From: Bradyrhizobium manausense | Lineage (GTDB): Bacteria; Pseudomonadota; Alphaproteobacteria; Rhizobiales; Xanthobacteraceae | Assembly (NCBI RefSeq): GCF_018129685.1 | Contig: NZ_JAFCLG010000001.1 | Location: 310,001 to 374,000 of the forward strand | Length of the DNA stretch: 64,000 nt | Reading direction: 5' to 3' | Part shown: one piece after another, positions 1 through 10,930 of the stretch | Layout: every line of letters starts with the position of its first letter | How positions within the stretch are numbered: the stretch's first letter is position 1 | The notes under the pieces: generated by a model | What the model saw: only the letters and a program-made list of their open reading frames with translations | Database searches by the model: none | Told to the model about the DNA's origin: nothing | Translations under genes and position numbers: made by a program

Positions 1-257
1 GCAGAAACATTGTTTCTGAGTATTACAGCGATTCTGGACGACAGCCTTGGGTCAGATTTTGCGTCCAAGTGCCGCATCGATAGGGATCGCTGCGGCAAGC
101 CTCCCGCAAGCAAGACGTGAACAGGCTTCATCGTCCCCTGGCATCTGCAATCGCGGCATGTCGTCACGTTCTCGCGGCACATCGTGCCCGAGCTTTGTGG
201 GTCGCGAGCGGCGCGGCTGCCACGCGAGCCCGCGAAGCGGTCTTTGCCGCACGGCGG
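1..257. other. No supported gene
   Basis: I see no convincing gene here. Open frames exist on both strands but have no ribosome-binding site or recognisable protein. A short hairpin (7-bp arms CAGAAAC and GTTTCTG around ATT) lies at 2-18 and could belong to a gene outside the window. Confidence 0.4.
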
Positions 258-908
258 CTAAGATGGCGCCGGCTGTCCGACGCTGGTCAGCAAGACCGAG
301 GCGATCTCATCCATTCGCTCAAACATTTGGTCCGGCGCGCGAGCCCGCAACGCCGCCGGCGCCGCATAACCCCAGCACACCGCGCCGCAAGTCACGCCCA
401 CGGCGCGCGCCGCCTCGATGTCGCGAACCTCGTCGCCGATCGCGATGACCTTGCCCGGCTCCACGCCAGCCCGCCGGACGACGCGGCGAAATTTCGCGGG
501 CTTGCCGAAGATCGATGCCGCGCAGTCAAAATGTGAAAATAGTGCGGCGGCCTCGCCAAGCTTCTCGCGCGCATTGGCCTCGCTGTCCGACGTCACCAGC
601 GCAAGCTGCACGCCGTTCCCGGCCAGCGTCCGCAGCATCGCTTCGGCGCCCGCAAACAGCGGAATCTCGCCAGCGGCTTCTCCCTTCAGTCGCCGCGCAT
701 AGCGCGCGATCGCCGGCAGCTTCCACAAGGGCACCTCGAGCCGGGAGAGGATCTCCCGCGTCGACGCATGCCGCAGCTCCTCGACATCCTCATCGGCGAC
801 GCGCCGAAAGCCGAAGCGGTCGGCGACGTCGTTGATGGTGCGCAGGAACCAGGGAAAGCTGTCGACGAGCGTGCCGTCGAGATCGAAGATGGCGAGAGCG
901 TAGGGCAT
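258..908 (-). CDS. HAD-superfamily hydrolase, phosphoglycolate phosphatase-like
   Basis: A 216-residue cytosolic hydrolase of the haloacid dehalogenase fold, probably removing phosphate from a small metabolite. Visible motifs: motif I DLDGT (Asp9 nucleophile, Asp11 acid/base), motif II around Thr106-Ser107 (LVTSD), motif III lysine near 136 (GKPAK), motif IV GDEVRD (158-163). The helical cap lies between motifs I and II, as in the Gph/PgmB subgroup. Length is normal for the family. The substrate cannot be read from the sequence; phosphoglycolate is only the best-known family substrate. It precedes another minus-strand gene but no shared function is evident. Confidence 0.88.
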   Translation of the reverse strand: MPYALAIFDLDGTLVDSFPWFLRTINDVADRFGFRRVADEDVEELRHASTREILSRLEVPLWKLPAIARYARRLKGEAAGEIPLFAGAEAMLRTLAGNGVQLALVTSDSEANAREKLGEAAALFSHFDCAASIFGKPAKFRRVVRRAGVEPGKVIAIGDEVRDIEAARAVGVTCGAVCWGYAAPAALRARAPDQMFERMDEIASVLLTSVGQPAPS

Positions 909-919
909 GGGGAGGGCTA

Positions 920-1519
920 CTAGCTAGCCGGGCTTACTGGTGATTTGGCCGAGGTGTCGGAGCTCAATAATGCTGTGCGTCGCACATGCTCACTGGCCCA
1001 CTCTGCAAATGCAATACGCGAGGCCGAGTCAGCGAAAACCGTGGCTGGAATGAAAAAACCAATCCGTGCGTTGTACCAGAGCGCGACCAGCGTATCAGTG
1101 TCCTTCACCGCTGCGATCGCAGACCAAGACATCCGGCTTTCGTTGCCCGGAGTCCTAATGACTATCGAGACATCATCAAAGGCAACCTGCCACCTAATCC
1201 GCGCGGCTCCGCGCAGCTCGAACAATCTGTCCAACATCCGGCGACTACTCCAGCCGATCACGAAGAACGCGAAGTAGTACCCCAGGATGAACCACATTAA
1301 CGATCCGAATGCTCCGCCCGGTGTCAACCAACCTCGATCCACGGCTGTGCAGGCCCAAACGATGATCAGGAAGTTCGCGACGAGTGGAGCACCAACACTG
1401 ATACGCCGGTCAATGAAAGCCTTGAGGTTTTTACCAGCAAGATTTCTAAAAACTCTGTCCTCGGCTCTGGTGACTTGAAATTCGAAATGAAAGCCGCTTG
1501 CTTCGGTTGCGTTGCTCAA
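920..1519 (-). CDS. YcxB-like membrane protein
   Basis: A 199-residue protein with two adjacent transmembrane segments (about 42-61 and 70-91), then a soluble C-terminal domain whose pattern (a 'MSWSAIAAVKDT' segment followed by a 'FFIPATVF' segment) resembles the YcxB-like family. Function is unknown. I place the start at a TTG because GGGAGG lies six bases before it; a second in-frame TTG 39 bases upstream has no such site. The gene ends 11 bases before the HAD hydrolase start, so the two may be cotranscribed. Confidence 0.72.
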   Translation of the reverse strand: MSNATEASGFHFEFQVTRAEDRVFRNLAGKNLKAFIDRRISVGAPLVANFLIIVWACTAVDRGWLTPGGAFGSLMWFILGYYFAFFVIGWSSRRMLDRLFELRGAARIRWQVAFDDVSIVIRTPGNESRMSWSAIAAVKDTDTLVALWYNARIGFFIPATVFADSASRIAFAEWASEHVRRTALLSSDTSAKSPVSPAS

Positions 1520-1645
1520 ATCTGACCTCCCGACGACGAAGTCAGAAAGGTATAGCAAGGATCAGCGACTAACCAGAGGTTGCTGGTAGGCCGACCAAGT
1601 ATTGCGCCGCGAACGATGCTCAGAAGATGGCGGGAGATTAGGGTG

Positions 1646-1933
1646 CTAGGATTTCCAGGCGGCCTGGGCAGGCTTCAGCTCGGAAAGCGAGGGGTAAGGC
1701 ACCTCGTTCGCCCAAGCGCGTGGTCCGAGCCAGCCACCCTCCAGCGCATCGATGTAGAAGAGATCGATGACGTAGATGTGGTTCAGCGTGCGTTGAATGC
1801 TCGGGAAGAAGCCGGTCCGCCGGGCTTCGAGCTCGGCCTGGCTCAGACCGGCGCAGGCGGAGAGCAGGCGATGGTTCGCCCAGGCATTGTTGTGGGCGAA
1901 GGCGCGATAGGTTTGCACGAGGCCAGCGGACAT
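1646..1933 (-). pseudogene. DinB-family protein, C-terminally truncated
   Basis: The 95 residues match the N-terminal half of DinB/YfiT four-helix-bundle proteins, with helix 1 (AFAHNNAWAN) and the helix carrying the first metal-binding His (RTLNHIYVIDLFYIDAL). Family members run to about 165-175 residues and need two further histidines near the C-terminus. Here the frame ends after 'ELKPAQAAWKS', and the 120 bases beyond hold no recognisable continuation. I read it as a gene that lost its 3' half by deletion. A short functional protein is possible but would lack the usual metal site. Confidence 0.65.
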
Positions 1934-2015
1934 GGAGGTCTTTTCCGGATCCGGTATCTCGAGAAGACCAGTGGCGGATTACGCTGCGCCAATCCGCCCT
2001 ACGGCCTCAAAGCAG

Positions 2016-4991
<2,976 letters not shown>

Positions 4992-5203
4992 CCGCGTTGC
5001 CCTCAAGGAATCCCATGGGTGCGCGCCCGCGCCAACGGAAAGGCGCGCTTCGCCCGGAACCGGGATCGGCGCCGATGGGGTTGCCAGCGAACGTAGGAAG
5101 AACGGGGACGGATTTCCAGTGGCCTTTGCGAATCGTCAACGGATTGTTGGCGCACTGGCGGGACCTGGCAGCAGCCGCTGGCGATCGCCCTGACTGGAAC
5201 AGC

Positions 5204-5227
5204 AAAAGGCCGGCGCGAGGCCGGCCT
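5204..5227 (-). terminator. Terminator of the porin gene
   Basis: GC-rich hairpin with arms AGGCCGGC and GCCGGCCT; on the minus strand it is followed by TTTT. It lies 28 bases past the porin stop. A near-identical copy sits at 6104-6130. Confidence 0.75.
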
Positions 5228-5254
5228 CAGACGCTACGGAGCTTGGCGCTCATC

Positions 5255-6010
5255 TCAGTATTTGGCGACGACGGGCCCACCCCAGCGGTAGTTGACGCGG
5301 ATCACCCCGATATCGACGTCCTGGCCAATTCGCTCGGTACGGGCCAACGGAGCGACGACGGTGTTGGTGAGATCGCCGCCGTGATGACCGAGGAACAGAT
5401 GGTCGTACTCGCCGCCGACCGACCAGTTCTCCGCAAAGGCGTATTCGACGCCGAAGCCGATGCTGTAGCCCCAACGGGTCTGGCTGAGCGTGTTGGACAC
5501 CACGCCGACGCCGGGAATGAACTCATCGTATTTGTCGTGCGTGACGGCAGCGCCCGCCTTGCCATAGAACAGCACGCTGTTCACGGTGTAGCCGAGCTGG
5601 CCGGTGAACAGACCGAAGCTGTCGATCCTAGTGCGGTTGTTCAGCGGCGCCAGCGCCTGGCTGAGATTGTTGCCCTTGAAGTCGGCCCAGTTGCCCTGGC
5701 CTTCGACACCGAGAACCCAGTGCGCCTTTTGCCAGCGATAGCCGAGCTGGGCACCGACCGTCCCGCCGCTGGCATCGTGGCAGCCTTCGCCGACAGCCGG
5801 GTCGATCGCAACGCCGCCGATGCCGACAATGCTCCAGCAGGCATGGCCAAGGCCGCCGCCGCCATTGAGGCCGCCATAGACGCCGGTCCATTCGAGCGCG
5901 GGCACGGGCGCCACCGGCGCCTTGCCATACAGCGGCAGATCCGCGGCATCGGCCGGCGCGGCCGCGCCGAGTGCAAGCAAGCTGGCGGAGGCCAGAATCA
6001 ACGTCTTCAT
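5255..6010 (-). CDS. Outer-membrane beta-barrel protein (Omp25/Omp31-like porin)
   Basis: A 251-residue outer-membrane protein of the small eight-stranded barrel family common in Rhizobiales. It has a clear signal peptide (MKTLILASASLLALGAAAPADA, cleaved near ADAA-DLP), the family opening 'EWTGVYGGLNGG', repeated amphipathic strands, and a C-terminus 'VNYRWGGPVVAKY'. The start chosen is the Met of the signal peptide; a longer frame upstream adds 70 residues that do not resemble protein. It stands alone between uvrA and ssb, with its own terminator. Role: outer-membrane stability or passive uptake, inferred from the family. Confidence 0.92.
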   Translation of the reverse strand: MKTLILASASLLALGAAAPADAADLPLYGKAPVAPVPALEWTGVYGGLNGGGGLGHACWSIVGIGGVAIDPAVGEGCHDASGGTVGAQLGYRWQKAHWVLGVEGQGNWADFKGNNLSQALAPLNNRTRIDSFGLFTGQLGYTVNSVLFYGKAGAAVTHDKYDEFIPGVGVVSNTLSQTRWGYSIGFGVEYAFAENWSVGGEYDHLFLGHHGGDLTNTVVAPLARTERIGQDVDIGVIRVNYRWGGPVVAKY

Positions 6011-6103
6011 TTCAATTCCCCAACGGACCGAAGCCGATCGACGATGCGCAAGCGCACCGCACTCTCGATTCCATGACGGTTGGGCCTGATGCCGCGCGAA
6101 AAC

Positions 6104-6130
6104 AAAAAGGCCGGCGCGAGGCCGGCCTTT
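6104..6130 (-). terminator. Terminator copy of a vanished second porin
   Basis: Hairpin with the same arms and loop as the one at 5204-5227 (24 identical bases in a row), followed on the minus strand by TTTTT. It ends the relic porin fragment at 6159-6236. Confidence 0.7.
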
Positions 6131-6158
6131 CGTTACGCAATGGCGTTGGAAGCAAAGA

Positions 6159-6236
6159 TCAGGACTTCGCGACCACCGGGCCTCCGAAGGGATGCCGATG
6201 GCCCGGGCCTCCGCCCACATTCAGATCAACTTTCGA
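6159..6236 (-). pseudogene. Porin 3'-end relic
   Basis: About 25 codons on the minus strand read '...KVDLNVGGGPG...PFGGPVVAKS' and then stop, matching the porin C-terminus (GGPVVAKY) of the gene next door. The frame upstream is not barrel-like. With the duplicated terminator 29 bases downstream, this looks like the last part of a second porin gene of which the rest was deleted. Only the final few residues are clearly alignable, so the reading is an inference. Confidence 0.5.
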
Positions 6237-6239
6237 GTG

Positions 6240-6262
6240 GAACAAATCTGGAACAAATGTTC
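6240..6262 (+). promoter_or_regulatory. LexA-type SOS box before ssb
   Basis: GAAC-N7-GAAC at 6240-6254 is the direct-repeat operator recognised by alphaproteobacterial LexA (same as GTTC-N7-GTTC on the other strand). The second GAAC also forms GAAC-AAAT-GTTC (6251-6262), an inverted arrangement like the Gram-positive SOS box. A TATATA-like -10 element follows at 6272-6277, so binding would cover the -35 region. It lies about 140 bases before the ssb start. Confidence 0.7.
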
Positions 6263-6396
6263 GGCCGGTGCTATATATGGGGATAACCGAGGGCGTGGCG
6301 GGCCGATCAGCGCCCGCAGGCGTATAGGGTCGGCCCGACAGGCGGCAGCGCGGGCGCGCCTTTCGAAATTCAGTGGGATTGGAGTGGAGAGCGGCG

Positions 6397-6894
6397 ATGG
6401 CGGGAAGCGTCAACAAGGTCATTCTGGTTGGAAATCTCGGCAAGGATCCGGAAATCCGCCGCACCCAGGACGGGCGGCCGATCGCGAATCTGAGCATCGC
6501 TACCTCCGAGACCTGGCGCGACAAGAACAGCGGCGAACGCAAGGAAAAGACCGAGTGGCATCGTGTCGTGATCTTCAACGAAGGGCTGTGCAAGGTCGCC
6601 GAGCAATACCTGAAGAAGGGCGCCAAGGTTTACATCGAGGGCGCGCTCCAGACCCGCAAATGGACTGATCAGAGCGGCGTGGAGAAGTACTCCACCGAGG
6701 TCGTGCTGCAGGGCTTCAACTCGACCCTGACGATGCTCGACGGCCGCGGTGGTGGCGGAGGAGGCGGCAGCTTCGGCGACGAGCCGGGCGGCGATTTCGG
6801 TTCGTCCGGTCCCGTCAGCAGCGCGCCGCGCCGCCCCGTGGCCGCCGGCGGCGGCGGCCGCAACAACGACATGGACGACGACATCCCGTTCTGA
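6397..6894 (+). CDS. ssb: Single-stranded DNA-binding protein
   Basis: SSB, 165 residues; coats single-stranded DNA in replication, repair and recombination. The OB fold spans roughly 1-110 ([20 protein letters not shown], then 'WHRVVIFNE' and '[12 protein letters not shown]'), followed by a Gly/Pro-rich linker and the acidic tip DMDDDIPF that binds partner proteins. The start is the Met before AGSVNKV, with GGAG about ten bases upstream; an in-frame Met eight codons earlier is not conserved in the family. A LexA-type box upstream suggests SOS induction. Confidence 0.97.
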   Translation: MAGSVNKVILVGNLGKDPEIRRTQDGRPIANLSIATSETWRDKNSGERKEKTEWHRVVIFNEGLCKVAEQYLKKGAKVYIEGALQTRKWTDQSGVEKYSTEVVLQGFNSTLTMLDGRGGGGGGGSFGDEPGGDFGSSGPVSSAPRRPVAAGGGGRNNDMDDDIPF

Positions 6895-6905
6895 GGCGAG
6901 GCCTT

Positions 6906-7256
6906 CTAAGGCGCAGGACTGGTCGGCGCTGGCCGTGACAGGAAGCGGCCCGCGCGGTTTTCGAGCAACCGAACCAAGACGGGATCCATGAATTCATAGT
7001 CATCCGGAATGTCGAGGCAGATGACCCGCTTGCCGTTGAGGCTGGCGCGGAATTTCCGGTTCAGCTTGTTCCGGTGGGTCTTCTCCATCACGAAGATGAC
7101 ATCGGCCCATTCGACCTGTTCGGTCGACAACACCACGTCGGCGTCGTTCGAGATGCCGGCCGAGTCGGTCTCGATGCCCGGCCAGGTCGAAAAGATCTGT
7201 TCGGCGGTCGGGCTGCGCAGGCGATTGGCGCTGCAGATGAAGAGGACGTTGGTCAC
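6906..7256 (-). CDS. Small low-molecular-weight protein tyrosine phosphatase
   Basis: A 116-residue cytosolic protein with the phosphatase P-loop C-X5-R-S at Cys8 to Arg14 (CSANRLRS) right after the first beta strand, as in low-molecular-weight tyrosine phosphatases and arsenate reductases. It is shorter than the typical 150 residues. A late DP (FMDPVLV) could supply the general acid. It belongs to a short branch often annotated only as phosphotyrosine protein phosphatase. Convergent with ssb, 11 bases apart; no functional link is evident. Confidence 0.85.
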   Translation of the reverse strand: MTNVLFICSANRLRSPTAEQIFSTWPGIETDSAGISNDADVVLSTEQVEWADVIFVMEKTHRNKLNRKFRASLNGKRVICLDIPDDYEFMDPVLVRLLENRAGRFLSRPAPTSPAP

Positions 7257-7514
7257 TTTGACCGCTCCAGGGAGGGGACCGGAGCAATCCGGCTGGCTTT
7301 AGGTAAACACCTTTTGGCAGCCGGCGGAATCTTCAAAACCAGTAGTCGGCTCGCGTACGGCGGCAGGGTTTCTTGCCAATTGACGGGTCAGGCTCGGTTT
7401 TCCGGGCTGGCCTCATGTGCGGCCTCAAGTCTTTGACGAAGCGCGATGTGAACGGTATTAACTCGATGTTAATCCTATTCACATGGCCGATTCCCTGGCT
7501 GGAGGACGCGCCGC

Positions 7515-7913
7515 ATGAGCTTCGCGCCACTGCTTGAGGCAGCTCCCGCGATCCCGCTGCATGCCTTCGCGGCAATGGCGGCCTTCGGGCTCGGCCTGGT
7601 CCAGTTCGCCGCCCCAAAGGGTACGCTGCCGCATCGGACGCTCGGCTGGATCTGGGTGGCGCTGATGGCTGCGGTGGCGGTCTCGTCGTTCTGGATCCAC
7701 CAGATCCGCCTGGTCGGGCCGTTCAGCCCGATCCACCTGCTGTCGATATTCACGCTGGCCATGCTGCCGCTCGCAGTGTGGCGGGCGCACACCCATCGCG
7801 TCACCGATCACCGGCGGATCATGATCCTGTTGTTCACCGGCGCGCTGGTGGTGGCAGGCCTGTTCACGCTGCTGCCCGGGCGCATCATGCACAGCGTGTT
7901 TTTCGGGGCGTGA
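7515..7913 (+). CDS. DUF2306-type membrane protein
   Basis: A 132-residue integral membrane protein with four predicted helices (near 8-30, 40-60, 68-87 and 104-125) and histidines at helix ends (HAFAAMAAFGLG, HRTLGWIW, HTHRVTDHR), the pattern of the DUF2306 family. Such histidines may bind haem or metal, but that is inference and no function is known. The start is an ATG after the GGAGGACG segment. It lies between a phosphatase on the other strand and gyrA, with no evident operon partner. Confidence 0.78.
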   Translation: MSFAPLLEAAPAIPLHAFAAMAAFGLGLVQFAAPKGTLPHRTLGWIWVALMAAVAVSSFWIHQIRLVGPFSPIHLLSIFTLAMLPLAVWRAHTHRVTDHRRIMILLFTGALVVAGLFTLLPGRIMHSVFFGA

Positions 7914-8081
7914 CGGGCGGTTTTGCCCGGCCCGTTCGGGGCCTCCCCAAGATGGTGCCGGGAAGGGCGTAAGTCTCTGGAAAAACAGTCGGAAAAAGCG
8001 CTGTCCTGACCCTTGCAAGGGTGGTTATCAGGGGGGCGATGCGCTATATGATTCCCAGATAAAACTTCATCGGATTCCCCC

Positions 8082-10826
8082 TTGGCTGACGACGACAACA
8101 AGCCCGGCGACCAGCCGGCGCAACCCTCGGACATTCGCCCCGTCTCCATCTTCGAGGAGATGAAGAAGTCTTATCTCGATTACGCCATGAGCGTGATTGT
8201 GGCGCGCGCGCTGCCTGATGCCCGTGACGGCTTGAAGCCGGTGCATCGCCGCATCCTGTACTCGATGAACGAGCAGGGGCATACGCCGGACAAGAAGTAC
8301 GTCAAATCCGCCCGCGTGGTCGGCGACGTCATCGGTAAGTATCACCCGCACGGCGACCAGTCGATCTATGACGCCATGGTTCGCATGGCGCAGGACTTCT
8401 CGATGCGCGTGCCGCTGATCGACGGCCAGGGCAATTTCGGCTCGGTCGACGGCGATCCGCCGGCCGCCTATCGTTACACCGAAGCCCGCCTGACCAAGGC
8501 AGCGCTGGCCCTCCTGGCCGATATCGACAAGGACACCGTCGACTTCCAGCCGAACTACGACAACAACGAGACCGAACCGTCGGTTCTTCCGGCCAAGTTC
8601 CCGAATCTTCTCGTCAACGGCGCCGGCGGCATCGCGGTCGGCATGGCCACCAACATCCCGCCGCACAATCTCGGCGAGGTCATCGATGCCTGCGTCGCCT
8701 TGATCGACAACCCCGCGCTCACCATCGACGAGCTGATCAATATCGTGCCGGGACCGGACTTCCCGACCGGCGGCGTCATTCTCGGACGGCAGGGCATCCG
8801 CGCCGCCTATCACCTCGGCCGCGGCTCGATCGTGATGCGCGGCAAGGTCGCGATCGAGACCATCCGCAAGGAGCGCGAGGCGATCGTCATCACCGAGATT
8901 CCCTACCAGGTGAACAAGGCGACGATGGTCGAGCGCATCGCCGAACTCGTCAAGGAAAAGAAGATCGAAGGCATCGGCGACCTGCGCGATGAATCCGACC
9001 GCGACGGCTACCGCGTCGTCATCGAATTGAAGCGCGACGCCGTGCCGGATGTGGTGCTCAATCAGCTCTACCGGTTCACACCGCTGCAGACGAGCTTCGG
9101 CGTCAACATGGTGGCGCTCGACAGCGGCCGTCCCCGGATCATGCATCTGAAGGACCTGCTGGCCATCTTCGTCGACTTCCGCGAGCGTGTCGTCACACGA
9201 CGCACCAAGTACCTGCTCGCCAAGGCGCGCGATCGCGCCCATATCCTGGTCGGTCTCGCCATTGCGGTTGCCAATATCGACGAGATGATCCGCGTTATCC
9301 GCAGCTCACCCGATCCGACCACCGCGCGCGACACCCTGATGTCGCGCGACTGGCCGGCCCGGGACGTCGAGGACATGCTGACCCTGATCGACGATCCGCG
9401 CCACCGCATCAGCCCGGACGGCACGATCCGGCTGTCGATGGAACAGGCAAGGGCGATTCTCGATCTGCGCCTTCAGCGCCTCACGGCACTCGGCCGCGAC
9501 GAGATCCGCGACGAGCTCGACAAGCTTGCCGGCGAGATCGCCGATTATCTCGATATCCTGCGCTCGCGCGAGCGCGTATTGGAGATCATCAAGACCGAGC
9601 TCGCCGAAGTGAAGGCCGAGTTCGCCACGCCCCGCAAGACCGTGATCATGGAGCAGGAAGGCGAGGTCGAGGACGAGGACCTGATCCAGCGCGAGGACAT
9701 GGTTGTCACCGTCTCGCACGCCGGCTACGTCAAGCGCGTGCCGCTGTCGGCCTATCGCGCCCAGCGTCGCGGCGGCAAGGGCCGCGCCGGCATGCAGACC
9801 CGCGACGAGGATTTCGTCAGCCGGCTCTTTGTCGCGTCGACCCATACACCGGTGTTGTTCTTCTCGTCCCGCGGACAGGTCTACAAGGAAAAGGTCTGGC
9901 GGCTGCCGATGGCCGCGCCGAACGCGCGCGGCAAGGCGCTGATCAACATCCTGCCGCTGGAGCAGGGCGAGCGCATCACCACCATCATGCCGCTGCCCGA
10001 GGATGAATCGACCTGGGGCAATCTCGACGTGATGTTCGCGACCACTGGCGGCAACGTACGGCGCAACAAGCTGTCCGACTTCGTCGACGTCCGCCGCTCC
10101 GGCATCATCGCGATGAAGCTCGACGACGGCGAGGCGATCGTCGATGTGCAGATCTGCACCGAGCGCGACGACGTGCTGCTGACCGCTGCGGGCGGCCAGT
10201 GCATCCGTTTCCCGGTCCCCGATGTGCGCGTCTTTACCGGGCGCACCTCGATGGGCGTGCGCGGCATCGCGCTCGGCGAGGGTGACAAGGTGATCTCGCT
10301 GGCGATCCTGCGGCATGTCGAGACCACCTCGGACGAGCGCTCGGCCTATTTGAAGATGCGCCGCGCGGTCGCCGGCGAAGCCGCGAGCGACGAGGCGCCG
10401 GCTGACGCTGAGGCCGAGGAGACTTCCGGCAGCTTCCAGCTCGCGCAGGAACGCTATGCGGAGATGTCGGCGGCCGAGCAGGTCGTGCTGACCGTCTCCG
10501 TCAACGGCTACGGCAAGCGGACCTCGTCTTACGAATACCGGACCACGGGCCGCGGCGGCAAAGGCATCGTTGCCATGAGCGTCAACAACCGCAACGGCAA
10601 TCTGGTCGCGTCCTTCCCCGTCGAGGATGCGGACCAAATCATGCTGGTCACCGACAAGGGCCAGCTGATCCGCTGCCCGGTCGAAGGCATCCGCATCGCC
10701 GGCCGCTCGACGCAAGGCGTGATCGTGTTCGACACCGCCGAGGACGAGCACGTCGTCTCGGTCGAGCACATCACGGAAGAGGCCGAGAACGGGAATGGCG
10801 CGAACGGAGAGGCGAACGGGGAGTAA
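8082..10826 (+). CDS. gyrA: DNA gyrase subunit A
   Basis: GyrA, 914 residues, the DNA-cleaving subunit of gyrase, acting with GyrB to introduce negative supercoils. Catalytic tyrosine is Tyr132 (AAYRYTEAR); the GyrA box is QRRGGKG; the C-terminal beta-pinwheel follows. The start is TTG: the N-terminus fits the family and no in-frame ATG exists before Met27. In the quinolone-binding helix the position equal to E. coli Ser83 is Gln93 and Asp87 is Asp97. An acidic Ala/Glu-rich insertion of about 40 residues (near 757-800) interrupts the C-terminal domain. Confidence 0.98.
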   Translation: MADDDNKPGDQPAQPSDIRPVSIFEEMKKSYLDYAMSVIVARALPDARDGLKPVHRRILYSMNEQGHTPDKKYVKSARVVGDVIGKYHPHGDQSIYDAMVRMAQDFSMRVPLIDGQGNFGSVDGDPPAAYRYTEARLTKAALALLADIDKDTVDFQPNYDNNETEPSVLPAKFPNLLVNGAGGIAVGMATNIPPHNLGEVIDACVALIDNPALTIDELINIVPGPDFPTGGVILGRQGIRAAYHLGRGSIVMRGKVAIETIRKEREAIVITEIPYQVNKATMVERIAELVKEKKIEGIGDLRDESDRDGYRVVIELKRDAVPDVVLNQLYRFTPLQTSFGVNMVALDSGRPRIMHLKDLLAIFVDFRERVVTRRTKYLLAKARDRAHILVGLAIAVANIDEMIRVIRSSPDPTTARDTLMSRDWPARDVEDMLTLIDDPRHRISPDGTIRLSMEQARAILDLRLQRLTALGRDEIRDELDKLAGEIADYLDILRSRERVLEIIKTELAEVKAEFATPRKTVIMEQEGEVEDEDLIQREDMVVTVSHAGYVKRVPLSAYRAQRRGGKGRAGMQTRDEDFVSRLFVASTHTPVLFFSSRGQVYKEKVWRLPMAAPNARGKALINILPLEQGERITTIMPLPEDESTWGNLDVMFATTGGNVRRNKLSDFVDVRRSGIIAMKLDDGEAIVDVQICTERDDVLLTAAGGQCIRFPVPDVRVFTGRTSMGVRGIALGEGDKVISLAILRHVETTSDERSAYLKMRRAVAGEAASDEAPADAEAEETSGSFQLAQERYAEMSAAEQVVLTVSVNGYGKRTSSYEYRTTGRGGKGIVAMSVNNRNGNLVASFPVEDADQIMLVTDKGQLIRCPVEGIRIAGRSTQGVIVFDTAEDEHVVSVEHITEEAENGNGANGEANGE

Positions 10827-10836
10827 CGAGTAGCCC

Positions 10837-10923
10837 CGTAGCCCGGATGGAGCGAAGCGCAATCCGGGGTTTTTGCCAAGCGCACAAAGTCCCGGATTAC
10901 GCTTGCGCTCCATCCGGGCTACG
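10837..10923. repeat. REP-like intergenic inverted repeat
   Basis: Two arms of about 32 bases (CGTAGCCCGGATGGAGCG... and its near-perfect complement ...CGCTCCATCCGGGCTACG) face each other across about 20 bases, between the convergent gyrA and kup stops. Elements of this type are scattered through Bradyrhizobium genomes. It probably also ends transcription from both sides. Confidence 0.8.
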
Positions 10924-10930
10924 AACTGCG

